From Streptomyces alboniger (GTDB lineage: Bacteria > Actinomycetota > Actinomycetes > Streptomycetales > Streptomycetaceae): a stretch of DNA of 64,000 nucleotides. The stretch lies in contig NZ_CP023695.1 in assembly GCF_008704395.1 (NCBI RefSeq), positions 6,138,001-6,202,000 of the forward strand, read 5' to 3'. The notes under the pieces are model-generated. The model was not told where the DNA came from and did not search any database. It worked only from the letters and a program-made list of their open reading frames with translations. The position numbers and the translations under genes are program-made. This document shows positions 1 through 13,000 of this stretch, in pieces (the stretch's first letter is position 1; every line of letters begins with the position of its first letter).

Positions 1-3000
1 CGCGTCATCGGTGTCGATGAGGACGAACCGGTCGGGGTTCTCGGCCTGTGCGGACCGTACGAGGCCCCAGACGGGAGCGTTGGCCAGGTCGGTGACAGCG
101 TCGCCGGGACCGGCGGCGACGGCACCGCGCGTGACGAAGACCAGGCGGGAGTCCGCGAGGCGGTCCTCGGCCAGCCAGTCCTGCACGAGGGCCAGCGTCC
201 GGTGAGCGGCGAGGTGTGCGGCATCAGCCGTGTCCATGCCCTCATCGGCTGCGGCCGACTCCACGAGGACGACGTCCGGCACGGGCGTACCGGATGCGAC
301 GGCCTCCGCGAGGACGTCGAGGCCCGCATACGTCGCGGACTCCGGGGCGCCGGACGGCAGCCCGGCATCGGTGCCGATCACGGCCAGGTCCCTGTGCACG
401 GGAGCGGGGACGGAGATGCCCGTCCAGTCCACCTCGAACAGCGACTCGTGGAAGGCGTGCCGGTCGGTGGCGAGCTGCGCGGAGTCCACCGGCCGCAGCA
501 TCAGCGACTCCACGGCCGCGACAGACGCACCGCTGCCGTCGACCGCGCTGATCGACACGGCGTTGGTGCCGGCTGCCGAGAGCTTGACGCGGAGCGCGGA
601 GGCACCGGTGGCGTGGAGGGACACACCGCTCCAGGCGAACGGCAGAAGTGCCTCGTCCGACGCTTCGGTGAAGTCACCCAGAGAGACGGCGTGCAGCACG
701 GCGTCGAGGAGCGCGGGGTGCAGTCCGTAACCGTCGGTCTCGGTGCCCTCGGGGAGCGTGACCTCGGCGTAGATGTCGGTGCCGACCCGCCAGGCGGCGC
801 GCAGGCCCTGGCAGACCGGGCCGTAGGTGAGGCCGACACTCGCCAGACCCTCGTACAGCCCGTCGAGTTCGAGGGCGTCGGCACCCTCGGGCGGCCAGAC
901 CGACAGGTCGGCGCCGCCGTAGGAACCTTCCTCGGACAGGAGCCCGGTGGCGTGGGACGTCCACGGCGTCTCCGCCTCGGCGTCGTCGAGCCGTGAGTGG
1001 ACGGTGACGCGGCGGTGCCCCTCGTCGTCGGCGGCGGCCACGGTCACGCGCAGGGCGATACCGCCCTGCCGCGGGAGTACGAGCGGGGCCTGGAGCGTCA
1101 GCTCCTCCAGGGACCCGCAGCCGACCTGGTCACCGGCGTGGATGGCCAGCTCGACCAGCGCGGTGCCGGGAAGGAGGACGGTGTCCATGACGGCGTGGTC
1201 GGCGAGCCAGGGGTGCGACTGGAGGGAGAGCCGGCCGGTGAGCAGGACGCTGTCGGAGTCGGGGAGAGCGATGGTGGCGCCGAGCAGCGGGTGCCCGGTG
1301 GTGCCGAGCCCGAGACTGGTGGCGTCACCGGACGAGGCCGTCGCGTGGAGCCAGTAGTGCTGGTGCTGGAAGGCGTAGGTGGGCAGGTCGACGCGGCGCG
1401 CGTTGTGCCCCGCGAAGACGCCGTCCCAGTTCAGCTTCTGCCCGTGAATGTGGGCTTGGGTGATGGCCTGGGTGAGGGTTTCGGCCTCCGGGCGTTTCTT
1501 TCGGAGTACGGGGGTGAAGACCGCTTCTTCGCTGTCGGACGCGATTTCCTGGGCGAGGGCGGAGAGGGTTCCGTCGGGGCCCAGCTCGATGTATGACGTG
1601 ACGCCTTGCTCGGCGAGGAACGTGATGCCGTCGGCGAAGCGGACGGCCTGGCGGACGTGGCGGACCCAGTAGTCGGGTGAGCTGATGTCTTCGGGGGTGG
1701 CGAGCTGGCCGGTGAGGTTGGAGACGACCGGGATGCTCGGAGTCCCGTAGGACAGGCCCGCCGCGATGGTGCGGAATTCGTCCAGCATGGGTTCCATGCG
1801 GGGGGAGTGGAAGGCGTGGCTGACGCGGAGCTGGTGGACCTTGCGGCCCTGTTCGCGCCAGTGCTCCAGTACCTCGACTACGGCGGTGTCGTCGCCGGAA
1901 ACCACGACCGAGGTAGGCCCGTTGATGGCGGCGATGGCAATCTCGGACTCGCGGCCCTCGATTGTCTCCAGAACCTCAGCTTCGGTGGCCTGGATCGCAG
2001 CCATGGCCCCGCCAGCGGGGAGCGCCTGCATGAGGCGACCGCGCGCGGCGACGAGCTTCACAGCGTCTTCCAGAGCAAAGACACCGGAAACGTGCGCGGC
2101 GGCCAGTTCGCCCACGGAGTGTCCGACGAGGAAGTCAGGGGTCAGCCCCCACGCCTCCACCAGGCGGAAGAGTGCGACCTCAATGGCGAACAGTGCGGCC
2201 TGCGTGTACACGGTCTGGTCGATCAGACCGGCGTCACCGCTGTCCGTGCCGAAGACGACGTCCTTCAGCGAACGCTCCAGCTGCCCCTCAAAGTGCGCAC
2301 ACACCTCGTCAAAGGCTGCGGCGAACACGGGATACGTCTCGTACAGCTCGCGGCCCATCCCGGCCCGCTGGCTGCCCTGCCCCGTGAACAAGAACGCGAT
2401 CCGCCCGCTGCTCGTGCTGCCCGAGGTCACCGCGCCCGACGCATCCCCGGCCGCCAACGCGGCCGTTCCTGCGAGGAGTTCATTCAGGTCAGAGCCGGTG
2501 ATGACGGCCCGGTGCTCGAACCGGGCCCGCGTCACAGCAAGGGAGTACCCCACGTCGGCCGGACGCAGCTCGGAGTTGTCCCGCATGAAGGAGTGCAGCC
2601 GCTCTGCCTGAGCCCGCAGCGCGTCCTCCGTCTTACCGGAGAGCACCCACGGCACGACCCCACCAGCAACAGGAGCCTCGGGGGCCGCCTCGGCGTCGAC
2701 AGTCGGCGCCTGCTCCAGAATCACGTGGGCGTTGGTGCCGCTGATGCCGAAGGAGGAGACGGCGGCTCGGCGGGGACGACCGGTCTCCGGCCATTGCTGG
2801 GCCTGAGTGAGGAGGGAGACGTCACCCGTCGACCAGTCGACGTGCGGGGAGGGCTCGTCGACGTGGAGGGTCTTGGGCATGACGCCGTTGCGCAGCGCGA
2901 GGACCATCTTGATGATGCCGGCGACGCCGGCGGCGGCCTGGGTGTGGCCCAGGTTGGACTTGATCGAGCCGAGCCACAGCGGCTGGTCCGCGTCGCGCCC

Positions 3001-4002
3001 CTGGCCGTACGTGGCAAGGAGCGCCTGCGCCTCGATCGGGTCACCCAGTCGCGTACCCGTGCCGTGCGCCTCGACCACGTCCACGTCACCGGGCGTCAGG
3101 CCCGCGGATGCCAGGGCCTGGCGGATGACGCGCTGCTGGGAGGGACCGTTGGGGGCGGTGAGGCCGTTGGAGGCGCCGTCCTGGTTGACGGCGGAGCCGC
3201 GGACCACGGCGAGGACCTGGTGGCCGTTGCGCTTGGCGTCGGAGAGGCGTTCGACGAGGAGCATGCCCACGCCCTCGGACCAGCCGGTGCCGTCGGCGGC
3301 GCCCGCGAACGGCTTGCAACGGCCGTTCAGGGCGAGGCCGCGCTGGAGGGCGAAGCTGGCAAACGTATCCGGCGTCGGCATCACCGTCACACCGCCCACA
3401 AGGGCCATGGAGCAGTCACCGCGCTGGAGCGACTGCGTCGCCATTTGCAGGGCGACGAGCGAGGACGAGCACGCGGTGTCCACGGTCACGGCCGGGCCCT
3501 CGAACCCGAACGTGTACGAGACACGGCCGGACGCGATGCTGCTCGCACTGCCGTTGCCGAGGAAGCCCGCCACCTCGTCCGGCACCTCGGTGAGCCGGGA
3601 GGCGTAGTTGTGGTACATCACGCCGGCGAAGACACCGGTCGAGCTGCCGCGTACGGAGGCCGGGTCGATGCCCGCGCGCTCCAGCGCCTCCCAGGAGACC
3701 TCAAGGAGCAGCCGCTGCTGCGGGTCCATCGCCAGCGCCTCACGCGGTGAGATCCCGAAGAAGGTCGGGTCGAAGTCGGCGGCCCGGTGCAGGAAGCCGC
3801 CCTCCAGCGCGTACTCCGACGAGGACCGATCCGTGTCGCCGTCGAAGAGCCCGTCCAGGTCCCAGCCGCGGTCGGTGGGGAAGGGGGTGATGCCGTCGCC
3901 GCCGTCGAGCAGGAACCGCCACATCTCCTCGGGCGTGGTGATTCCGCCCGGGTAGCGGCAGGCCATGCCGACGATCGCGATCGGGTCGTCGTCGGCGCTG
4001 TC
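1..4002 (-). other. PKS module 10 (partial): KS-AT-DH-KR...
   Basis: KS spans about 4000-2680 (DTACSSS near 3470) and AT about 2410-1350 (HAFH near 1815, malonyl). DH spans about 1310-470 with [10 protein letters not shown] (Gly to Asp at 1183-1185), YGPVCQGL and LLDAVLH. The KR starts near 465 and is cut by the window edge inside its structural subdomain, so its catalytic residues, stereotype and the ACP cannot be judged. Prediction: another double bond if the KR is active. Confidence 0.8.
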
Positions 4003-7000
4003 GCGGACCAACACGGCAGCGGTCGCCTCGGGCTGGGTGCCCATGACTTCGCCGATGAGGTACTCGGCGACGGCCGTCGCGTTCGGGTAGTCGAAGACGA
4101 GGGTGGCGGGAAGCCGGAGGCCCGTCGCGGTGCCGAGCTGGTTGCGCAGTTCGACCGCGGTGAGGGAGTCGAAGCCCAACTCCTTGAAGGCACGGGCCGG
4201 TTCGACGGTGGCGGTGTCCTCGTAACCCAGGACGTGGGCGACGTTCGTACGGACCAGGTCGAGGAGCAGCGTGTGGCGCTCCTCGGGGGAGAGTCCGGCG
4301 AGGCGCTGCGCCAGGGCGCCGGTCTCGACGGTCGCCGCGTGGGCGGTGCGGCGGGTGGAGGTGCGGACGAGTCCGCGCATGAGGGGCGGTACGCCCGTCG
4401 AGCTGGCCTGGGCGCGCACGGCGGCCAGGTCCATGTGCATGGGCACGAGCAGGGCCTGCCCGGTGGTCCACACGGTGTCGAGGAGGCGCAGGCCTTCGGC
4501 GTGGGTGAGGCCGGTCATGCCGCCGCGATTGATGCGGTCGGCGTTGGTGCCGCCCAGGTCCGCGGTCATGCCGCCGGTCTGTTCCCAGGCGCCCCAGGCG
4601 AGGGAGGTGGCGGGGAGACCGAGGGTGTGGCGGTGGTGGGCGAGGGCGTCGAGGAAGGTGTTGGCGGCGGCGTAGTTGCCCTGCCCCGGGCTGCCCATGA
4701 CGCCGGCGACCGAGGAGAAGAGAACGAAGGCGGACAGGTCCGTGCCGGCGGTCAGTTCGTGCAGGTTGAGCGCGGCGTCCGCCTTGGGACGCAGGACCGC
4801 GTCGAGTCGGTCAGGGGTGAGGGAGTTGATGACTCCGTCGTCCAGGACACCGGCGGTGTGGATGACGGCGGTGAGGGGGCGCGCGTCGTTGATCGAGTTG
4901 AGCAGGGCCTCCAGCGCGTCACGGTCGGCGGCGTCGCAGGCGGCGATCTCCACGCTGTCGGCGCCGAGTTGGGCCAGTTCGGCGGCCAGTTCAGGTGCAC
5001 CCGCAGCGTCGAGTCCTCGGCGGCTGGTGAGCAGCAGGTTGCGTACGCCGTGTTCGGTGACGAGGTGGCGGGCGACGAGGGAGCCCAGAGCACCCGTGCC
5101 GCCGGTGATCAGGACGGTCCCGGACGGGTCCAGGGGTGAAGCGGTGGTCTCGGTGAGGGCCGGGCGGGCCAGGCGCGGCACGCGCAGGGCGCCGTCGCGG
5201 AGTGCGGCTTCGGGCTCGTCGGAGGCCAGGAGGGGCCAGAGTGTGGTGAGTTCGGGTGACTGGGTGTCGGTGTCGATGAGGAGGAAGCGGTCGGGGTTCT
5301 CGGACTGGGCTGCGCGTACCAGGCCCCACACGGGTGCGTTGGCCAGGTCGGTGACAGCTTCGTCGGGGCCGGCGGCGATGGCGCCGCGCGTGACGAAGAC
5401 CAGGCGGGAGTCGGCGAAGCGGTCCTCGGCCAGCCACTCCTGGACCAGGGCCAGGGTGTGGTGGGTGGCCTGGTGCGCTGCGGCGGCCGCGTCGGTGTCC
5501 TCGTAGGCCGTCAGCGGGGCGAAGACGATCTGGGGGATGGTGTCGGCGGCGGCCAGTTCACCAAGGCTGGGGAACGCCGGTCCGTCGGTGAAGAGGTTGG
5601 GCTCGTCGCCCAACACCGCCCACGTCTGCGGCTCGACCGGCGCCGACGGCAGCTCGCGCCACTCGATGCTGAACAGGGACTCGGCGAAGTTGGCGGAGTC
5701 CGCCGTGAGTTGTTCGGTGGTGATGGCGCGGAGGACGAGGGAGTCCGCGGTGGCGACGGGGGTGCCGGTTTCGTCGGTTGCGGTGATGGATACGGCGTCG
5801 GTGCCGGCGGGGGTGAGTTTGACGCGGAGTACGGAGGCTCCGGTGGCGTGGAGGGCCACGCCGGTCCAGGCGAAGGGCAGGAGTGCGTGGTCGGTTGTCT
5901 CGGTGAAGTCGCCGAGGGCCACGGCGTGCAGGGCGGCGTCCAGGAGTGCGGGGTGCAGTCCGAAGCCGTCGGTGGAGGTGTCCTCGGGGAGGGCGACCTC
6001 GGCGTAGACGGCGTCGTCCAGCCGCCAGGCGGCACGCAGCCCCTGGAACACCGGCCCGTACGAAAGACCCGCATCGGCGAGGTTCTCGTAGAGACCCTCC
6101 ACTCCGAGGGGCTCGGCGCCCTTCGGCGGCCACACCGACAGGTCGAAGGACGCCTGCGGCGTGCTCTCCGCGAGGAGGCCGACCGCGTGACGCGTCCACG
6201 GCACCGCGGCATCTGCCTCGTCGAGCCGCGAGAAGATCGCGACCTGCCGCCGCCCGCTCCCGTCGGCCGCGTCCACAGCCACGCGTACGGCGATGCCGCC
6301 ACGCTCGGGGAGTACGAGCGGGGCCTGGAGCGTCAGCTCCTCCAGGGACCCGCAGCCGACCTGGTCACCGGCGTGGATGGCCAGCTCGACCAGTCCGGTG
6401 CCGGGGACGAGGACGGTGTCCATGACGGTGTGGTCGGCGAGCCAGGTGTGCGACTGGAGCGAGAGGCGGCCCGTCAGGACAATGCTGTCCGTCTCGGGCA
6501 GCGACATCGCCGCGCCGAGAAGCGGGTGCCCGGTCTTGCCGAGGCCGAGGCTCGTGGCATCACCGGCTGCGGCCGTCGCGTGGAGCCAGTAGTGCTGGTG
6601 CTGGAAGGCGTAGGTGGGCAGGTCGACGCGGCACGCGCCCCGGTCTGCGAAGACGCCGTCCCAGTCGAGTTCGGCGCCGTGGATGTGGACGGTGCCGATG
6701 GCCTGGGTGAGGGCTTCCGCTTCGGGGCGGTTCTTGCGGAGTACGGGGATGAAGGCCGCTTCTTCGCTGTCGGACGCGATTTCCTGGGCGAGGGCGGAGA
6801 GGGTTCCGTCGGGGCCCAGCTCGATGAAGGACGTGACGCCTTGCTCGGCGAGGAACGTGATGCCGTCGGCGAAGCGGACGGCCTGGCGGACGTGGCGGAC
6901 CCAGTACTCGGTGGTGCAGAGGTCGTCGCCTGCGGCGAGTTGGCCGGTGAGGTTGGAGACGACCGGGACGCTCGGAGTCCCGTAGGACAGGCCCGCCGCG

Positions 7001-10000
7001 ATGGTGCGGAACTCCTCCAGCATGGGTTCCATGCGCGGCGAGTGGAAGGCGTGGCTGACGCGCAACTGGTGGACCTTGCGGCCCTGCTCACGCCAGTGCT
7101 CCAGCACCTCGGTCACGGCGGCCTCGTCACCGGAAATCACCACGGACGTGGGTCCGTTGATGGCGGCGATGGCAATCTCGGACTCGCGGCCCTCGATTGT
7201 CTCCAGAACCTCAGCTTCGGTGGCCTGGATCGCAGCCATGGCCCCGCCAGCGGGGAGCGCCTGCATGAGGCGACCGCGCGCGGCGACGAGCTTCACAGCG
7301 TCTTCCAGAGCAAAGACACCGGCCACATGGGCGGCGGCCAGTTCGCCCACGGAGTGTCCGACGAGGAAGTCAGGGGTCAGCCCCCACGCCTCGACCAGGC
7401 GGAAGAGTGCGACCTCAATGGCGAACAGCGCGGCTTGCGTGTACACGGTCTGGTCGATCAGACCGGCGTCACCGCCGCCCGTGCCGAAGACGACGTCCTT
7501 CAGCGAACGCTCCAGCTGCCCGTCAAAGTGCGCGCACACTTCATCGAAAGCGGCGGCGAACACCGGATAGGTCTCATACAGCTCGCGGCCCATTCCGGCC
7601 CGCTGGCTGCCCTGCCCCGTGAACAAGAACGCCAGCTTGCCGCGCCGCACGCTCCCCGAGGTGACGGCACCGGACGGCTCGCCCGTAGCCAACGCCTGCA
7701 CACCCGCGAGGAGTTCCTCGACATCGGAGCCGGTGATGACGGCCCGGTGTTCGAACCGGGCCCGCGTCACGGCGAGGGAGTAGCCCACGTCCGCCGCACG
7801 CAGCTCGGAGTTCTCCTGTACGAACGAGTGCAGCCGCTCGGCCTGAGCCCGCAGCGCCCCCTCCGTCTTACCGGACAGGACCCACGGCACGACCCCGCCG
7901 ACGACCGGCGCCTCGGAGCCCGCCTCGTCGACGGCGGCGTCGACGGCAGCCGGCGCCTGCTCCAGGATGATGTGCGCGTTCGTGCCGCTGATGCCGAAGG
8001 ACGACACCGCCGCTCGGCGCGGCCGGTCGGAGTCGGACCACTCCCGTGCCTCGGTCAGCAGGGAGACGTCGCCTGCCGACCAGTCGACGTGCGGGGAGGG
8101 CTCGTCGATGTGCAGGGTCTTGGGCATGACGCCGTTGCGCAGCGCCATGACCATCTTGATGATGCCGGCGGCACCGGCGGCGGCCTGGGTGTGGCCGAGG
8201 TTGGACTTGATCGAGCCGAGCCACAGCGGCTCGGAGCCCTCGCGGTCCTGGCCGTACGTGGCCAGCAGCGCCTGGGCCTCGATCGGGTCACCCAGCCGCG
8301 TGCCCGTGCCGTGCGCCTCGACGACATCCACGTCACCGGGCGTCAGGCCCGCGGATGCCAGGGCCTGGCGGATGACGCGCTGCTGGGAGGGGCCGTTCGG
8401 AGCGGTCAAGCCGTTCGACGCGCCGTCCTGGTTGACGGCGGAGCCGCGCACCACGGCGAGGACCTGGTGGCCGTTGCGCTCCGCGTCGGAGAGCCGCTCG
8501 ACGAGGAGCATGCCCACGCCCTCGGACCACGCGGTGCCGTCCGCGGCACCGGCGAAGGCCTTGCAGCGGCCGTCACCGGCCAGGCCGCCCTGGAGGGCGA
8601 AGTCGATGAACGTATCCGGGTTCGGCATGACGGTGACACCGCCTGCCAGCGCCAGCGAGCACTCCCCGCGACGCAGCGCCTGAACCGCCAGGTGCAGCGT
8701 GACCAGCGAGGACGAGCACGCGGTGTCCACGGTCACGGCCGGACCCTCGAGGCCGAACGTGTACGAGACACGGCCGGACACGACACTGCTGGAGTTGCCG
8801 GTGCCGAGGAAACCGCCGACCCCGTCGGGGATGTCCGTCACGCGAGCGGCGTAGTTGTGGTACATCACACCGGCGAACACACCGGTCGAGCTGCCGCGTA
8901 CGGAGGCCGGGTCGATCCCGGCCCGCTCGAACGCCTCCCAGGAGGCTTCGAGCAGCAGCCGCTGCTGCGGGTCCATCGCCAGCGCCTCACGCGGCGAGAT
9001 CCCGAAGAAGCCGGGGTCGAACTCGGGTGCGTCGTGCAGGAATCCGCCGGCCAGCGCGTACTTCGTGCCCGGGCGCTCCGGGTCCTCGATGAACTGGTCC
9101 TCGACGTCCCAGCCGCGGTCGGTGGGGAACCGCGAGGTACCGTCGCCGCCCCGCATCAGGAACTGCCACATCCCCTCGGGCGAGGTGATTCCGCCCGGGT
9201 AGCGGCAGGCCATGCCGACGATCGCGATCGGCTCGTCGTCGGTGAGCACCACGGGGGCGGACGCCCCCGCCGCCACGGTGTCCGTACCGCCGAACTCGGT
9301 GAGCAGGAAGTCGACCAGGGACAGCGGGTTCGGGTAGTCGAAGACGAGGGTGGCGGGGAGGCGGAGCCCGGTCGCGGTGTTGAGCTGGTTACGCAGCTCG
9401 ACCGCGGTGAGCGAGTCGAAGCCCAACTCCTTGAAGGCACGGGCCGGTTCGACGGTGGCAGGGTTGTCGTAACCCAGGACGTGGGCGACGTGGGTGCGCA
9501 CCAGGTCGAGGAGGTGTGCCTGGCGCTCCTCGCGCGTGAGGGGGGCGAGGCGCTGCGCGAGGGCGCCGGTCTCGACGGCCGCGGTGTGAGCGGTACGGCG
9601 TGCGGGGGAGCGGACGAGTCCGCGCATGAGGGGCGGTACGCCCGCCGAAGCGGCCTGGGCGCGCACGGTGGCCAGGTCCATGTGCGTCGGCACGAGCAGG
9701 GCGGCGCCGGTCGCCCATGCGGCGTCCAGGAGCCGCAGGCCCTCGGCGTGGGTGAGGCCGGTCATGCCGCCGCGGCTCATGCGGTTGGCGTCGGTGTCCC
9801 CGAGGTCCGCGGTCATGCCACCCGCCTGCTCCCAGGCGCCCCACGCGAGGGAGGTCGCGGGCAGGCCGAGCGAGTGGCGGTGGTGGGCGAGTGCGTCGAG
9901 GAACGTGTTGGCGGCGGCGTAGTTGCCCTGGCCCGCGTTGCCCATGACGCCCGCGGCCGAGGAGAACAGGACGAAGGCGGAGAGCCCCAGGTCCCACGTG

Positions 10001-13000
10001 AGTTCGTGGAGGTTGAGGGCGGCGTCGGCCTTCGGGCGCAGGACGCTGTCGAGGCGTTCGGGGGTGAGGGAGCCGATGACTCCGTCGTCCAGAACGCCGG
10101 CCGTGTGGACCACGGCGGTCAGCGGGCGTCCGGCGTCGATCGAGTGGAGCAGGGCCTCCAGCGCGTCACGGTCGGCGGCGTCGCAGGCGGCGATCTCCAC
10201 GGTGTCCGCGCCGAGTTCGGCCAGCTCGGCGGCCAGCTCCGGAGCGCCTTCGGCGGCGAGCCCCCTGCGGCTGGTGAGCAGCAGGTTGCGTACGCCGTGC
10301 TCGGCCACGAGGTGGCGGGCCACGAGCGAACCGAGGGCGCCGGTGCCGCCGGTGATGAGGACGGTGCCGGACGGGTCCGGCGTGACGGCCGCCGTCTCGG
10401 CGTCGGCGGCGGGCATGCGCGCCAGCCGGGGCGCCCGTACGACGCCGTCACGCAGGGCTGCTTCCGGCTCGTCGGAGGCGAGGAAAGGCCACAGCAGGGC
10501 GAGTTCGAGCGATGCGCCCTCGGTGCCGGTGCCGGTGCCGTTGTCAGTGCCGTTGCCGGGGCCGGTGTCGGTGTCGAGGAGCACGAACCGGTCGGGGTTC
10601 TCGGCCTGCGCGGAGCGTACGAGGCCCCAGACAGGCGCGTTGACCAGGTCACGGACGGTGTCGTCCGGTCCGGCGGAGACGGCGCCGCGCGTGACGAACA
10701 CCAGGCGTGAGTCGGCGAACCGGTCTTCCGCCAGCCAGCCCTGGATGAGGGCCAGCGCGTGATGCGTGGCCCGATGGGCGGCAGCGGCCGTGTCCGTACC
10801 CTCGCGGTTGGTCAGCGGGACGAACACGACCTCGGGGATCGTTTCGGCGCCGGCCAGCTCGGCCAGGCCCGGGAAGGCCGGGCCCTCGGCGAAGGAGCCC
10901 GGCTCACCGAGCACCGCCCAGGTCGCAGGCGCGGCCGACGGCACGGACAGCTCGGGCCACTCCACGCGGAACAGCGAGTCGGTGAAGCCGCCTCGGCCCG
11001 CCGAGAGCTGCTCGGCCGTGACCTGGCGGAAGACGAGGGAGTCGGTCGAGGCGACCGGCGCACCGGCCTCGTCCGCCATGGCGAGGGCCAGCCCGTCGGT
11101 TCCGGTCGGCGTCAGCCGTACGCGCAGGGTCGACGCGGCCGTGGCGTACAGGGACACACCACTCCACGCGAACGGCAGACCGGTCCCCGTGTCCTCCTGC
11201 GGCGACGCGCTCAGCGATGCGGCGTGCAGGGCGGCGTCGAACAGCGCGGGGTGGAGCCCGAAGCCGCCGGTCGGGGTGGACTCGGGCAGGGCGACCTCGG
11301 CGTAGACGGCGTCGTCCAGCCGCCAGGCGGCGCGCAGGCCCTGGAACACCGGCCCGTAGGACAGTCCCGTACCGGAAAGGTTCTCGTAGAGGTCCGCGAC
11401 CTCAAGGGACTCGGCACCCTTCGGCGGCCACACGGACAGGTCGAAGGAGGCCTCCGGCGCGCTCTCCGCCAGGAAACCGGCGGCGTGACGGGTCCACGGC
11501 TCCGCTTCCGAGCCCTCGGGCCGGGAGAAGACGGCCACCGGACGCCGCCCGAGCGTGTCCACGGCCTCCACGGTCACGCGCAGGACGACGGCACCGCGCT
11601 CGGGGAGGACCAGCGGGGCCTGGAGCATCAGCTCGTCGACGTGGCCGAAGCCCACCTGATCACCGGCGTGGATCGCCAGCTCGACCAGACCGGTCCCGGG
11701 CAGCAGGGCCGACCCCATCACGAGGTGGTCCCCGATCCACGGGTGGCTCTGCAACGAGATGCGCCCGGTGAGGACGAGCGTGTCCGAGTCGGGCATCACC
11801 ACAGCGGCACCGAGCAGCGGGTGCTCGGTCGCGGACTGCCCGAGCACGGAGACGTCGCCCGCGGGGACGCCCATCTCCAGCCAGTAGTGGTCGTGCTGGA
11901 AGGCGTAGGTGGGGAGGTCGACGCGGCGGGCGTCGTGGCCTGCGAAGACGCCGTCCCAGTCGAGTTCGGCGCCCTGGATGTGGGCTTGGGCGAGGGCGGA
12001 GGTGAGGGTTTCCGCTTCGGGGCGGTTCTTGCGGAGTACGGGGGTGAACTCCGCGGTGTTGGTGAGGGTTTGCTGGGCCATGGCGGAGAGGGTGCCGTCG
12101 GGGCCCAGCTCGATGAAGGACGTGACGCCCTGTTCCGACAGGTGGGTGATGCCGTCGGCGAAGCGGACGGCCTGGCGGACGTGGCGGACCCAGTACTCGG
12201 TGGTGCAGAGGTCGTCGCCTGCGGCGAGCTGGCCGGTGAGGTTGGAGACGACCGGGATGTTCGGGGTGCCGTAGGTCAGGCCCGCCGCGATGGTGCGGAA
12301 TTCGTCCAGCATGGGTTCCATGCGGGGGGAGTGGAAGGCGTGGCTGACGCGCAACTGGTGGACCTTGCGGCCCTGCTTGCGCCAGTGCTCCAGAACTTCG
12401 GTCACGGCGGCCTCGTCGCCGGAAACCACGATGGACGTGGGTCCGTTGATGGCGGCGATGGCGATCTCGCGCTCGCGGCCTTCCAGGAGCGGCAGGATTT
12501 CCGCTTCGGTGGCCTGGATCGCGGCCATGGCCCCGCCAGCGGGGAGCGCCTGCATAAGCCGTCCACGCGCGGCGACGAGCTTGACGGCATCTTCCAGGGT
12601 GAAGACACCGGAAACGTGCGCCGCAGCCAGTTCACCCACCGAATGCCCGACGAGGAAGTCAGGGGTCAGCCCCCACGCCTCCACCAGGCGGAAGAGTGCG
12701 ACCTCAATGGCGAAGAGCGCGGCCTGCGTGTACACGGTCTGGTCGATAAGACCGGCGTCCCCGCCGTCCGTGCCGAAGACGACGTCCTTCAGCGGACGCT
12801 CAAGGTGCCCGTCAAAGTGCGCGCACACTTCATCGAAAGCTGCGGCGAACACGGGATACGTGTCATACAGCTCGCGGCCCATCCCGGCGCGCTGGCTGCC
12901 CTGCCCCGTGAACAGGAACGCCAGCTTGCCGCGCCGCACGCTGCCCGAGGTGACGGCACCGGACGGCTCGCCCGCGGCCAACGCCTGCACACCCGCGAGG

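Noticed and set aside
5458..10710. Very long plus-strand open frames opposite the PKS genes (also 10759-17001, 1807-3750, 34291-37113, 44794-49899 and others)
   Set aside because: They lie antisense to clearly functional KS, AT, DH and KR coding sequence. Their translations are Gly/Arg/Val/Asp-rich with no domain, and they repeat once per module. They arise from the extreme third-position GC bias.
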